Below, in pieces: positions 45,523 through 56,149 of a DNA stretch of 64,000 nt (position 1 is its first letter; the number at the start of each line of letters is the position of its first letter). The notes under the pieces are model-generated. The model had not been told where the DNA came from, made no database searches, and saw only the letters and a program-made list of their open reading frames with translations. This DNA comes from Symbiodinium natans (taxonomy: Eukaryota > Sar > Dinophyceae > Suessiales > Symbiodiniaceae): assembly GCA_905221605.1 (NCBI GenBank), contig CAJNDS010002210.1, positions 104,501 through 168,500 on the forward strand, written 5' to 3'. Position numbers and translations under genes: made by a program.

Positions 45523-47099
45523 AGCACCCCCAAGGCCTGCTATACAACACTCCCTAAATCGAGCCGGAGCCAAGCAGCAGCACCCATTGCCCAAGTGTCG
45601 TTCCAATGACCTTACAACCAAACAGCGACATGACGCAAGCAGCTAGCGTCTTTGCTCAGGCGCAGGGGCATGAAACCGCCCCTATGCGTCCGCTACGCCT
45701 CCTTATCAAAAGCACGGCAGTAAGCAAAAACCCTCAGTAAGTGCGCCACATGGTGAAGCTTGGCATGCCTCGACAATGCAAGATTTGTCAGTAGGGCAGC
45801 TCCGGCCTAGTTCAAAGGCCAGATCAAAACAACGCCGGCCTGGAAAACGCCGCCAAATGGGCCAACGACATGAAACAGAGTTAGGCGTAAAGTCTTCGGC
45901 CGACATGAGCACCCGGAGCTGTGATTTTCAGATATGTTCAAGTCTTCAGTGACCTGCAAGTGAACTTCTGCCGACACAACTACCGCGCCGCACTTCCCAG
46001 GCAGGCTTGTTTTCTCCTACTGCAAAGTGGCAACGCACTTCTCGCGCCTCCTATCTTTGCTTGGCGCTCTAAACTCTAAACGCCCTTCCAAACAGTCAGA
46101 AGAATTATGTGACAGTACCTGGGTTGAATCGTAGCAATTGTTTTGCCACCCACCTAGTCATGGTGTTCAAAGGCTTTAAAGGGTGTTTTTTGCCCGCAAA
46201 CCTAGGGTTTTCAGGGTTTGGGGGGTTTAGGCTTCGTGAGGTCCTGGATGATGTGAGTTCAGGATCCCCCCCACGGAATCTTTGCGCCTGAAGGAGGGGG
46301 AACCTCACACCGGATGCCGCTGGACATGGTAGGACTTTCAAAGCTGGGGGGTCCCATCTTATGTCTCACATGGTATGGACTACATACTTCTGTATGTCTA
46401 TGTGTATATATATATATATATATTTATTTATTTATTTATGTACACACTTGTACAATACGCTTCTATGTGCTGTTCGAATTCAATCCTTGTGAAAATGGGA
46501 ACCCTGGCTTTGACGAGAACCATGTGTCCAAAGTTCTCAAGCCGCTTTTCCGACTTTGCGGCTGGTTCTAAAAAGCGCCGGTTGAGAAGGGAGGGCTCCG
46601 CAGGAAGGCTTCCGATCTGAGTTGCAGCGTTCTGCGGCTGCTGAGCTGCTACTATAGTGCCCGATGTTCACTAACACTGCCACGGCGCAGCTAGCGCATT
46701 GCTTCCATTACCGCTGTAATCCATTCGAACCACTGCAAAAAAAGACCACGACCTGAGCACCTACTGCACCCACCACTAATCACTAATCAAGCAAAATGGA
46801 GAGCCTCTAAGCGTTCAAATGTTTGCGGGAATGAGCAGTCAGGCACGCCGCATGCTGTAGGGTACTTCATAGCCTAAACCTATATTACCTTTTTCACACT
46901 GAGCTCACGGCATCGCCACTGACACTCCAGGAGACACCAGTTCCGGTTCTCAGAAGCTACATGAATTCGTGGGCAGATGGGCCCTTGAGAAAGCTGCATG
47001 AGTGAACGTGGCGCGGGACCAGCCCCAGCAATCTATCCACCACGCAGCCGCAACCACGGCAGGCATCCTACTGCCTCGGTCGCGGCTCTTCTTGTCGGA

Positions 47100-47216
47100 T
47101 TTGCGGGGGAGTTTACGAAATTCGGGGTACCTTATTGGGGTCCTTCTTCTAAGGGAATCTTACTATTTTGGGGGTCCCTTTTAGGGGTCCCCTATTTTTC
47201 GTAAACCCCCGTAGAG
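47100..47216. mobile_element. Short inverted-repeat element, family 2
   Basis: Left end GGGGGAGTTTACGAAATTCG, right end TTTTTCGTAAACCCCCG; the best preserved copy of the family, about 115 bp. Confidence 0.75.
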
Positions 47217-47332
47217 TGTGGGGGGCTACCATGATAACCCTGGGGGCCCATGATCCTGCAGCTGTTGAACTGACTGCGGCTGTGCGGCAGGGGCTTGTGC
47301 CACAACACCTTCCAGCTCCAGAGGCAGATAAG

Positions 47333-47372
47333 GGTTTAGGGTTCAGGGTTTAGGGTTTTGGGTTTAGGGTTA
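47333..47372. repeat. TTTAGGG stretch
   Basis: Degenerate heptamers. Confidence 0.85.
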
Positions 47373-47526
47373 CAACTACAAGGATCCGACCCCGTTCTAC
47401 GCCTTCTGCATCACGGCTGCCAGACCCTCGACCTGAAAGAAACCATAGAAATTGCCCCGATGCCCACCACACAACGCAGCGTCCATGGCCTCGGGAGATG
47501 TGAGAGCATCACCTCCATGGGCTGGG

Positions 47527-47610
47527 GGCTTAGGGCTTAGGGCTTAGGGCTTAGGGCTTAGGGTTTGGGGTTTAGGGTTTTGGGTTTCGGGTTTCGGGTT
47601 TTGGGTTGGG
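47527..47610. repeat. GGGCTTA/TTTAGGG/TTTCGGG array
   Basis: Changes unit along its length, suggesting local slippage and homogenisation. Confidence 0.9.
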
Positions 47611-47764
47611 CTGGAGGATCCCTGATGTTCTAAGCCGTGAGCTGGTTTGCTAGTCGTTGGGTGTCGGCTCAAAGTGTGGGACCTGGATATTGAATATTCA
47701 CCCGACTTTTGGGGGGAATTGAACTGAAGGTGTCCTCCCTTTCACTACAGGATTCCTGATACAG

Positions 47765-47890
47765 CATGATATGGGGGGCTCACGACAATAAGGGGCCCCT
47801 GATATAGACCCCCCAAATAGTCGGATCCCCTGATGATCAGGACCCCCAAATAAGGTACCCCTAACTTCAGAAACTCCCGTATAAGAGACT
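47765..47890. mobile_element. Short inverted-repeat element, family 2, reverse orientation
   Basis: Its reverse complement starts with ATACGGGAGTTTCTGAAGTT, has GGGGTACCTTATTTGGGGGT and follows the same order as the copies at 38.6 and 47.1 kb. Confidence 0.7.
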
Positions 47891-48056
47891 CCGCTGAGAA
47901 CCAGGCCACCAACCAGGCGCATGGAAGGGTGCTGCCAGAGATGGGCCTTTCAAACGCTCGGCGCATCCGAGACTGATCAAACTGCAAAGGGGCGCACCAG
48001 CTTTTCAGAAGTCCGACATGCGAGGCTTTCTTATAACAATGATACTAATTACTAGT

Positions 48057-48205
48057 TGAGAGAGAGAAAGAGAGAAAGAGAGAAAGAGAGAAAGAGAGAA
48101 AGAGAGAAAGAGAGAAGGAGAGAAGGAGAGAAGGAGAGAAGGAGAGAAGGAGAGAAGGAGAGAAGGAGAGAAGGAGAGAAGGAGAGAAAAAAGAGAAAGA
48201 GAGGC
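48057..48205. repeat. GAGAAAGA then GAGAAGGA 8-mer microsatellite
   Basis: About 18 octamers with a unit change midway. Confidence 0.95.
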
Positions 48206-48357
48206 TTCTGGCCTGCTGCTGCATTGGAACTTGCAGAGCTGGCTGCTGGTACACCTGCGGGGAGGAACCTGAAGCGTCAATCGACACGCGTAATGCTGCA
48301 GGGACCGGCACGTCCAGAGAACTAACGAGTCACTGTGCAAACCAGCTCAACAACATT

Positions 48358-48425
48358 GAACACCTGAAACACCTGAAACACCTCAAACACCTGAAACACC
48401 TGAAACCCCTAAACCCTAAACCCTA
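48358..48425. repeat. 12-bp ACACCTGAAACA repeat running into CCCTAAA
   Basis: Five to six copies of the 12-mer, then two to three telomere-type heptamers. Confidence 0.85.
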
Positions 48426-48499
48426 TTCAAAGCGGGGCTTCTTTGCAAGAGACGCGAGCCGGCATCCATGCCACCCATCTGGCTCATGTGCATCGCCGG

Positions 48500-48890
48500 G
48501 ATCTGAGCTGGCTCCTGGGGAATCCGCGATACGGCGACACTCGGCTTACTGCCGGCAGAACGACTCACACCTCGCATCAGCATCGCTGGTCCCCAAAGCT
48601 CTGCACTGGATCTGCAAACCCCATCTGTGGGCCCTGCGAAAGCTTGCGGGCCACACACTGCCTTATTGGCAAGGCAAGGCGAGTGTAACAATGCACCAAA
48701 CAGATCGCATACTCTGACAGATGCCATGGGCGCAGGTGTTATACTGAGCCTGTGCGGGGCAGATGACCCAGAGGCCCACCCTAAGCTTTTCCGAGGGCAG
48801 CGCTGCGGGGTCGGACATGCCCCCTGGCAACAGCTCTGAATATGTCTCCACCATGCACTGTCTCCGGTACCAGGAACACAAACACCCCAA
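48500..48890 (-). CDS. Candidate exons of an unidentified gene
   Basis: The minus strand reads QCMVETYSELLPGGMSDPAA followed by LPSEKLR and a GTGGGC donor near 48783. A second piece at about 48644-48575 has a strong acceptor (GCTTTCGCAG) and a strong donor (GCGAG|GTGTGAG) around an exon of roughly 60-70 nt. The frame of this second piece is ambiguous. No family is recognised. Confidence 0.28.
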
Positions 48891-49197
48891 GCAAGCAAGC
48901 TCTGAATAACAGAGAGAATCAGGGGGTTGAAGTGGAGGAGCCTAAACCCTATGAAGTGCATGCAGCTCTGGGCCTCGGGTCGACGACAGGACGGCCTGAG
49001 TCTTCAAGTCTTAAGAGCTTCCGGAATGGAGCGATCTAGATGTTCCGTTTAGTGATATTGAACCAGACAACTCGTACAGTGAACTACATTGTTCGACTGC
49101 CTTCGCCTGTCTACGCCGTCACCACCCGAACATTGTCAGCACGTGCGTGCGTGGGCGAGAGGTCGGGCGGCCGGGCGGTCGCTCGACCGGGTGGGTG

Positions 49198-49882
49198 GGT
49201 GGAATGTGAATGTGAATGTGAATGTGAATGTGAATGTGAATGTGAATGTGAATGTGAATGTGAATGTGAATGTGAATGCGAATGTGAATGTGAATGTGAA
49301 TGTGAATGTGTGTGAATGTGTGTGAATGTGTGAAAATGTGTGAAAATGTGTGAAAATGTGTGAGAATGTGTGAATGTGTGAATGTGTGAATGTGTGAATG
49401 TGTGAATGTGTGAATGTGTGAATATGTGTGGTGAATGTGTGAATATGTGTGAATGTGTGAATATGTGTGAAAACTGTGTGACTATATGTGTGACTATAAG
49501 TGTGAATACATGTGTGAATATGTGTGACTATATGTGACTATATGTGTGAATGTGTGTGAATGTGTGTGAATGTGTGTGAATGTGTGTGAATGTGTGTGAA
49601 TGTGTGTGAATGTGTGTGAATGTGTGTGAATGTGTGCGAATGTGTGTGAATGTGTGTGAATGTGTGTGAATGTGTGTGAATGTGTGTGAATGTGTGTGAA
49701 TGTGTGTGAATGTGTGTGAATGTGTGTGAATGTGTGTGAATGTGTGTGAATGTGTGTGAATGTGTGTGAATGTGTGTGAATGTGTGTGAGTGTGTGTGAA
49801 TGTGTGTGAATGTGTGTGAATGTGTGTGAATGTGTGTGAATGTGTGTGTGAATGTGTGTGAATGTGTGTGTGTGTGTGTGAA

Positions 49883-49914
<32 letters not shown>

Positions 49915-50560
49915 TGTGTGTGAATGTGTGTGTGTGTGAATGTGTGTGTGTGTGTGTGCGTGCGGGTGTGTGTGGGGGTGTGCGCGTGTGCGGGTGTGCG
50001 CGTGTGCGCGTGTGCGCGTGTGCGCGTGTGCTGGTGTGCGTGTGCTCTGGTGTGCGTGTGCGTGTGCGTGTGCGTGTGCGTGTGCGTGTGCGTGTGCGTG
50101 TGCGTGTGCGTGTGCGTGTGCGTGTGCGTGTGCGTTGTGCGTGTGCGTGTGCGTGTGCGTGTGCATGTGCGTTGCGTGTGCGTGTGCGTGTGCGTGTGCG
50201 TGTGCGTGTGCGTGTGCGTGTGCGTGTGCGTGTGCGTGTGCGTGTGCGTGAGCGCGCGCGCGTGTGCCTGTGCGAATGCGCGTGCGGCGTACCCGTGCCC
50301 GTCGCGCGCATGCGCGTGTGTGCTTGTGTGCTTGTGCGCATGTGCTTGTGTGGGGGTGCGTGGGCAGGTGGGTGGGCGGGTGGGTGGGCGGGTGGGTGTG
50401 TGTGTGTGTGTGTGTGTGCTTGCTTTTGTCGATGTGGGGGTGGGTGGTGGGGGTGTGGGTGTGAGGTTGTGGGTGTGGGTGTTTGTGCTAGTGTTTGTGC
50501 TTGTGTTGGTGTTGGTGTCTGTGTCTGTGTTTGTGCTTGTGTTTGTGTTTGAGAGCAAAA
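49198..50560. repeat. 1.36-kb TG-rich microsatellite compound
   Basis: GTGAAT hexamers (49198-49312), TGTGTGAA octamers (to about 49850), TG dimers, then GTGTGC hexamers (about 50040-50250) and GTGTTT-type units. All open frames across it are repeat artefacts. Confidence 0.97.
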
Positions 50561-50669
50561 TTGCAAGACAATCTTACAACACCCGAATGGCCCACCCAGC
50601 TATAGTATCTGAGGCTAGCGGGGTCGGCGGCATGCACTCGATGCACAACCAGTGCTCAAAACATCCGTG

Positions 50670-51850
50670 CTAACGATGCCGGGCGGCGGTTGCTTCCTCT
50701 AGCTGGCGCGTGAGATGATGAACCTCCTGCGCAGCCTTGGAGCGTTGTGGCAGCGAATCGCATCGTCTAAGCCCCACCCAACGCTCTGACGCACTTCCCT
50801 GTCCTCCTGCAGCATCGCCAGCCGGCTCTGGTTTTGATCCATGTTTGCTGCCATGGGTGTGTTCCTCGTGCAAGCGTGACAAGTTTAGGGAGGGCAGGCA
50901 AGCACCCTGGGAATCTAGAGGGCTTCAGGATGCAAATGCATTCAGTCAGCAAGTCCTTTGCATCGCTTGCTGCTGCTGTTGCTGCTGCTGTTGCTGCAAG
51001 AGCATCTGCTGCTGCGCCTGGGGATTTCGAAAGCACGCTCTGCACACTCTGCAAGATGCACGGCTCAGCGGAGCACAGATAAACCCTAAACCCTAAACCC
51101 TCAACCCTGCCCCTGTGCCTGTTGCAGCTGGCTTTGCTGCAGTCGGAGCTGGTTCAGCTCCAGGAGCTGGGCCATGCGAACCTCTCAGACTTAGTTGTCC
51201 AGTAACCTGGGGGAACTAAAGGTTAACCATTGGGATTTTGTAGGGATTAGAATGCGCCAAAAAGGGTAAAGGTTACCTACTCTACTACTACGCAGAACTC
51301 CATCCGAACTCCATCAGAACTCGCAGAGTTCCGAAAGCTCGGTGCGGAAGATCCCTCCACTGGGACTGCTTGTGGGATTTCTGGGGAAGAAATCTTGACG
51401 CCCCTTCCACCGAACCGCTTCCCAGAATACAAGAGAAAGCCGGAGTGCCTGCTGCTGCATTTGGTGCTGCTGCTGCTGAATTTGCTGTATCTGGGCCTGC
51501 CACTTCAGCTTGGGGCCAGGATTCTTGCGCAAGTGCGACTTTGTCAGGGGCAGTGTGTCTGTATGCAGAGCTGAGGGACGTGACTAAACCCCCCGAAACC
51601 CCCCTGAAACCCCCTAAATCCCCCTAGGCCCCCCCAAACCCTAAACCCTAAACCCTAAACCCTAAACCCTTGAACCCTTAACCCCTAAACCCTAAACCCT
51701 TAACCCTTAACCCTTAAACCCTAAACCCTAAACCCTAAACCGGACCCCGTCCTGAAGCATGTACTGCCGCTGCCGCATCTCCTCCTGTTGCTGCTGGTGC
51801 TGCGCTCGCTGCTGCTCTTCTTGGAGCTGCGCCTCGATCTGCTGCACGTC
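50670..51850 (-). CDS. Glutamine-rich coiled-coil protein, at least five exons
   Basis: Exons 51850-51746 (VQQIEAQLQEEQQRAQHQQQ), 51523-51449 (KLKWQAQIQQIQQQQHQMQQ), 51181-51119 (MAQLLELNQLRLQQSQLQQ), 51017-about 50973 (a Gln run after AQQQMLL) and 50735-50670 (EVHHLTRQLEEATAARHR, then TAG). All resolved junctions are phase 0; acceptors end in AG and the donors at 51448 and 51118 are GC. Glutamine and leucine spacing predicts a long coiled coil, as in scaffold or transcription-related proteins; no catalytic domain is visible. The 5' part lies above 51.9 kb and was not identified. Its introns carry telomere-type repeat, and the exon at 51746-51850 sits between arrays of opposite orientation. 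The codon third positions are mostly G or C, supporting this frame over the alternative Ala/Ser frames. Confidence 0.65.
51077..51105. repeat. CCCTAAA stretch in an intron
   Basis: Lies just below exon 51181-51119 of the Gln-rich gene, near the intron start. Confidence 0.9.
51590..51745. repeat. Telomere-type array, CCCTAAA, degenerate
   Basis: Fills most of the intron 51745-51524 of the Gln-rich gene, starting directly at its 5' splice site. Confidence 0.93.
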
Positions 51851-51857
51851 CTGCCCA

Positions 51858-51963
51858 TGTAGGGTTTAGGGTTTAGGGTTTGGGGTTTGGGGTTTAGGGT
51901 TTAGGGTTTAGGGTTTGGGGTTTGGGGTTTAGGGTTTGGGGTTTAGGGTTTAGGGTTTAGGGT
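51858..51963. repeat. Telomere-type array, TTTAGGG/TTTGGGG
   Basis: Ends 8-10 nt before the exon at 51850; on the coding strand it supplies the C-rich tract before the CAG acceptor. Confidence 0.95.
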
Positions 51964-52099
51964 CTGAACGAGCATGCTGCGAGCCTTGGCGGTGGCTGGC
52001 ATCGGCTGAAGCCTTCTTTGGCAACCGACTCCCAGACCCACACCCAGGTGTGCCCTAAACCCTAAGCCCGGTCTGGGAGATTCAGGAGCTTGAGGCAGA

Positions 52100-53890
52100 T
52101 TTCGAACCCACGTCCATCATCAACCCCGGAAGCTCTGGGCTCCGTGCATGATGTCCGGATCGCCATCCTGGGATCTCATGCCCCTGGTGGTTCAACATGT
52201 CCCTGAAGCTGAAACTTTGGTTTGTATATATATATATATATGTATATTTTATTTCTTTCTTCTTTATTTATTTAGATATACATATACATATATGTATATA
52301 TTATAAAGAACAATATGTACATATAAAGTCAACAGCCAGAATCAAACACGTATGCATTGGCCGATGTCAGCCCTGCTCATTTCAGCACAAGTCGCAAGCG
52401 TCTCGGCAATTATGCTTGGCATGCCGGTCCTCAGCGCTCAGCAGGTTACACCGCAAGCGACGAACTTCTCCGCAGTCACCGCCGTGCACGTCCACAAGAT
52501 TCTCTGTCCGAGGTTCAGAGGCAGCGCTTGCTGCTTGGTTCCGCCTTGGCCACTTTTGCCTCTTCCCTTCCCTGGCCGACAGCGCAGCATCCAACACTTT
52601 CGTCAGCCCATGGGTCAGTCAATTAAAAAAAGGAACTGCTTCATCAGATCTAGGGCCTAGGGCCTAGGGCCTGGGGCCTAGCCGAGTGGCAGCTGTAAAC
52701 TCATGTCCACATACGGCGTCGTATCCATATGCTTACCGCAGCACTCAGAACTGTGGAACACTGCTCAGTTCACCATTTTCTGGTTCGAGACAAGACGCGC
52801 GGCACCTACGCGGATCCTAGACCCTAAACGATACACTGGCCCTGCACCCTAAGCCCTTGGAGCGCGCCTCGGCCAGGCAACCAGACCTCTTCCCGGCTTG
52901 CACCATATCGATTGGCGACACGGAGGATGAAGTCCGCCGGAATGGTACCAATCTGCGGATGTGTGCCACTCTTCACAGCGATCTGTACAGAAAGGAAGTT
53001 CTGTGTGTGTGTGTAAATTGAATGGCTGAAGGCATCCGGATGCCAAAGGCACAGGCATAAGCAGCACAGAACCCAGCCTTCTCTGTTTTCCTTCGCCGCT
53101 TCTCTGTGATTCCTGGAGAGACCACCATGCCATCTGGAGCACGGCTGAACGGAATGCCTGCGAATATGGCCTGTTCAGGACGGGGTCGTGGAATATGACA
53201 ACCGGGCTTCGAGCTTCGCCTTCTTTGATGGTTCAAGGGTTGTACAGGGCTTGGAGAACCCCGGGTTGAACTCTTCTTACCGGCTCTGACGGGTTTATGA
53301 GGGCCTCCAGAGAAGCACCTACCCAAACCACTTTGTAAGGGCGGAAGCACAGAAGCAGATCATGTTTCCGCCTTTGCCATATTGATATACACAAGAATGT
53401 TGCATGAGTCCTTGCAGGGATGTCTGACTGTGTCGGATCACTTTAGCATGGCAGCCTTGATCCCTGGACCGCCCGTCCTGAAAGCCAAGGCTCAGCACCG
53501 ACTCTTCATCGGAGTCTGCGAACCTTCAAAAGTGGACAGGATGAAGGTCTCAATACAAGATGCAGGATCAGCATTCGAGAGTCTAAGGGCATCATCGTGA
53601 GAATCTGTTGCGGGCGAGTTACAGCATGTGTGGCTTACCATTGCGGCTGATCCCATTCGCTAGAATGATCGGCAAGGAATCGCCTCGGAGCGCGGCCACC
53701 AATGGCAGAGTTCAACCAACGCACAACGGCTATTGCGACAGATACTCAGAAGTCTAGGAGATGCACTGTATAGCACTGTACAGCATCGAGAGAATGCTTC
53801 GTTGGAGGCTTTGCTGATGCAAGGGCTTGTCTCCTGTCCCTGAACTTCTCCACATGCGGTTCTTCACCATTGCGAATTCTCTTGAAGGCC
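52100..53890. other. No gene confidently recognised
   Basis: Contains a TA tract (52215-52310), a TAGGGCC repeat (52650-52680) and isolated protein-like minus-strand frames, for example AREGKRQKWPRRNQAASAAS near 52.5 kb, without splice support. Confidence 0.3.
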
Positions 53891-53894
53891 TCAA

Positions 53895-55800
53895 GTAGGG
53901 TGCACCCAAGTGGCCAGCCACTGCATGCACCAACAGCGGCAGAGCATTTTTAATTTCCTCATCCCGCAGCGGTTGCTCGTGACAGCGCCGTTGTACCACG
54001 ATCAAGCAACACGACGGACTGAAGTTGTTGACTCCAACTCAATGACTCAATCCGAGTTTCTGTGTACAAGCCTCCCTCGTTCGCGTCCACGCTCTTCAGG
54101 CTGTGGCCGTGCGTAGCTCGGATCCAGAGTCTGGAGCCGTCATTGAACGTCCTCAGGCATGGTGGTGACAGAATCCTCCGTCTGAACGGACGTGGATCGC
54201 TGCTCTGCTTACATAGCCATGCATTGCCATGCATTGCCACATTGCTCCAGGTTACTCTAATATCAATATCCTGCTGGGATTGTTCCCAGCATGGGGCCCA
54301 CTAAGTGCGGCTGAGACTCTGGAATCTTTGCTTGCCAGGCATCCGTGCGGCTTCAAGAACCTCTTCAGGATCCTAGGAAGACGAGTCTGGACAGGCAATC
54401 TGTCAGGCGACCATCAGACATCCCAAACCCCAAACAGACGAATCTAAAAACGGGACAAGATGCCGTATGACACGATTTGGCCAACTCCTCCACGAGGGCA
54501 AAGCCTCAGCTTTGGGGGGGCTTGGGAGCATAGGGGGTTGTACTCCGAACTCCCTTGCCGAGCGACCATTGCTCTGCATGCTCCTGCGCAACGCAAGGCA
54601 AACGGCACCGAACGAAGAAGCGGGCATCTGCAGGCCTAGGACCCTAGAGACCCTATAAAATGCCCCAAAGAGGCTCAGGTCTCCTGAGGCCCTTGTGCCG
54701 GAGGAAGGCGGCCATCTGCTTCATTAGCCGCCCTTCCTCCTCAGCCATGGCTCCAGGGCCAGGCGGCTGCCCATGAAGGACAGCTGTTCAGGCCGAGAAG
54801 AGAAGTGGGCCGAGCAAGCTGGGAAGTTCATGCAGGAACTATCTGGGTCAGACTGCGTGCCTGCTGCCTGATGTGACAGGGTGCGTATCTGGCTTGTTCG
54901 GTAAGAATGCATGTGTACTTGAAGAAGCTTTGGCTCTACTAATTAAATCCCTGGAACGGGCCGACTCGAAGCAACTCCCGTGTCTGGCACTCCAGCAGAA
55001 GCAAGCGCGACATTCTTTCGATAAGGGAACACGATTCCGCACCCCGTCATTTGGCCAACGCAAAGTGAATGTGTCCTGGCTGGCAAGTTGAGCCCCGTCC
55101 GTACTTTCGACGGGCTGCGTGAACTCAATGTGAAATTGGTCTAGCACAGGGCTTATACCCCTGGCTTCTGTGCTGACATATGCTGCCGTGACAGAGCGCT
55201 AAAGCGGCCGCGCTGTGGAGAGGTTTGCTGTCCATAGCCGAGCCCCAGCTCAAGGGCAAAGTCGGGCCGCGGATCACCAGGGTCGAAGCGACACATAGCG
55301 ACACCGCGCCGCACCGTGCCCGAAGATACGGAAGCCCTGGCAGCCTGGCGTCGTGGGCGTCGTGGCCCGTGGGTGTCCGCAGGCCTGGGCCGGGTTTTCA
55401 TGGCCAGGCACGGCACTGGCTTCTTCAAGATTGTCCCGTGGAGCTGTGGGAGGTGAAGATTTAGGACAAGGTCAATCATGCGGGGCCATCCGAGGCGCCG
55501 GCTTCTGATGCATCTGCGCAATGGTCTGCGAGGCGGCCTGGCGAACCTGCATGGCTTCCAGCCACTCCTGAGCGAGGCTTCGAGGTCTGTGGCCTAGGTC
55601 GGGAGCTGGGCTTGCTGAATGTCTTTTGTTGCCATCATTTAGTAGGCGCCATGTCCCCCTTGGTAGCAACTCTTTATGTTTGTTGTTGCAGTTGCTCACA
55701 GTGCTTGATGGCTCGGGTTGCAAGCGAACCCCATCATTCCCCAATTATGCACGTTCTGCCCCGCCTAGGGGGCGGGTGTATTTTCCTGAGGGATGAGTAG
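53895..55800. repeat. Direct duplicated block, copy 1
   Basis: Three collinear sub-blocks (about 53895-54185, 54880-55085 and 55205-55800) match 58765-59000, 59205-59420 and 60785-61385 in the same order and orientation. The copies have diverged and the spacing differs. They flank the PH-domain gene as direct repeats. Confidence 0.75.
55480..55620 (-). CDS. Candidate exon, copy 1 of a duplicated pair
   Basis: The minus strand reads LAQEWLEAMQVRQAASQTIA then QMHQKPAPRMAP. A diverged copy at 61035-61155 keeps the same frame open (LAQERLEAMQVREAASQTIA). G/C-ending codons and the shared open frame suggest a helical coding exon, but most differences between the copies change the residue. Family unknown. 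Confidence 0.28.
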
Positions 55801-56149
55801 AGACGGAAGAAACCCCGCAAGCCCGGAGCAAACATGGGGTCGAATCGCTAAATGCCGGTTGCTGCTTGGCCTGCCATCACACGGCATTTTGTTGTGGGGC
55901 AGAACTCAGAGTGTGGGGTTCACGCAGGTTCATACAGGTAGAACATTGCTAACCAACTGTTAGTTGCTGTTTCCCAATTGCTGCACGCTCGGGCCCTTGA
56001 CTCATGCCTTTACGACATGCCGAGTCTGAGTTCCCTCTTCCTGTTACAGAATCTGGCTCAATGCGGGCAACCTGCTTCTACGGCCCTGCTGGTTCAACGT
56101 TCTTCCCGCCCGGCAGGTAGGATTCATGAGGCTTTAAGGCAGGACGACC

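Larger units (their letters stand above)
45050..48400. other. No gene confidently recognised
   Basis: Upstream exons of the ion channel are expected here but none was found. Repeats and two family-2 elements are listed separately. Confidence 0.3.

Noticed and set aside
49494-50566. Thr/His-rich frames of over 200 codons
   Set aside because: Translation of TG-rich microsatellite; all frames are open for the same reason.
53090-53225. VVIFHDPVL segment as a glycerophosphodiesterase exon
   Set aside because: Only the short HDP resemblance; the rest does not follow the family.
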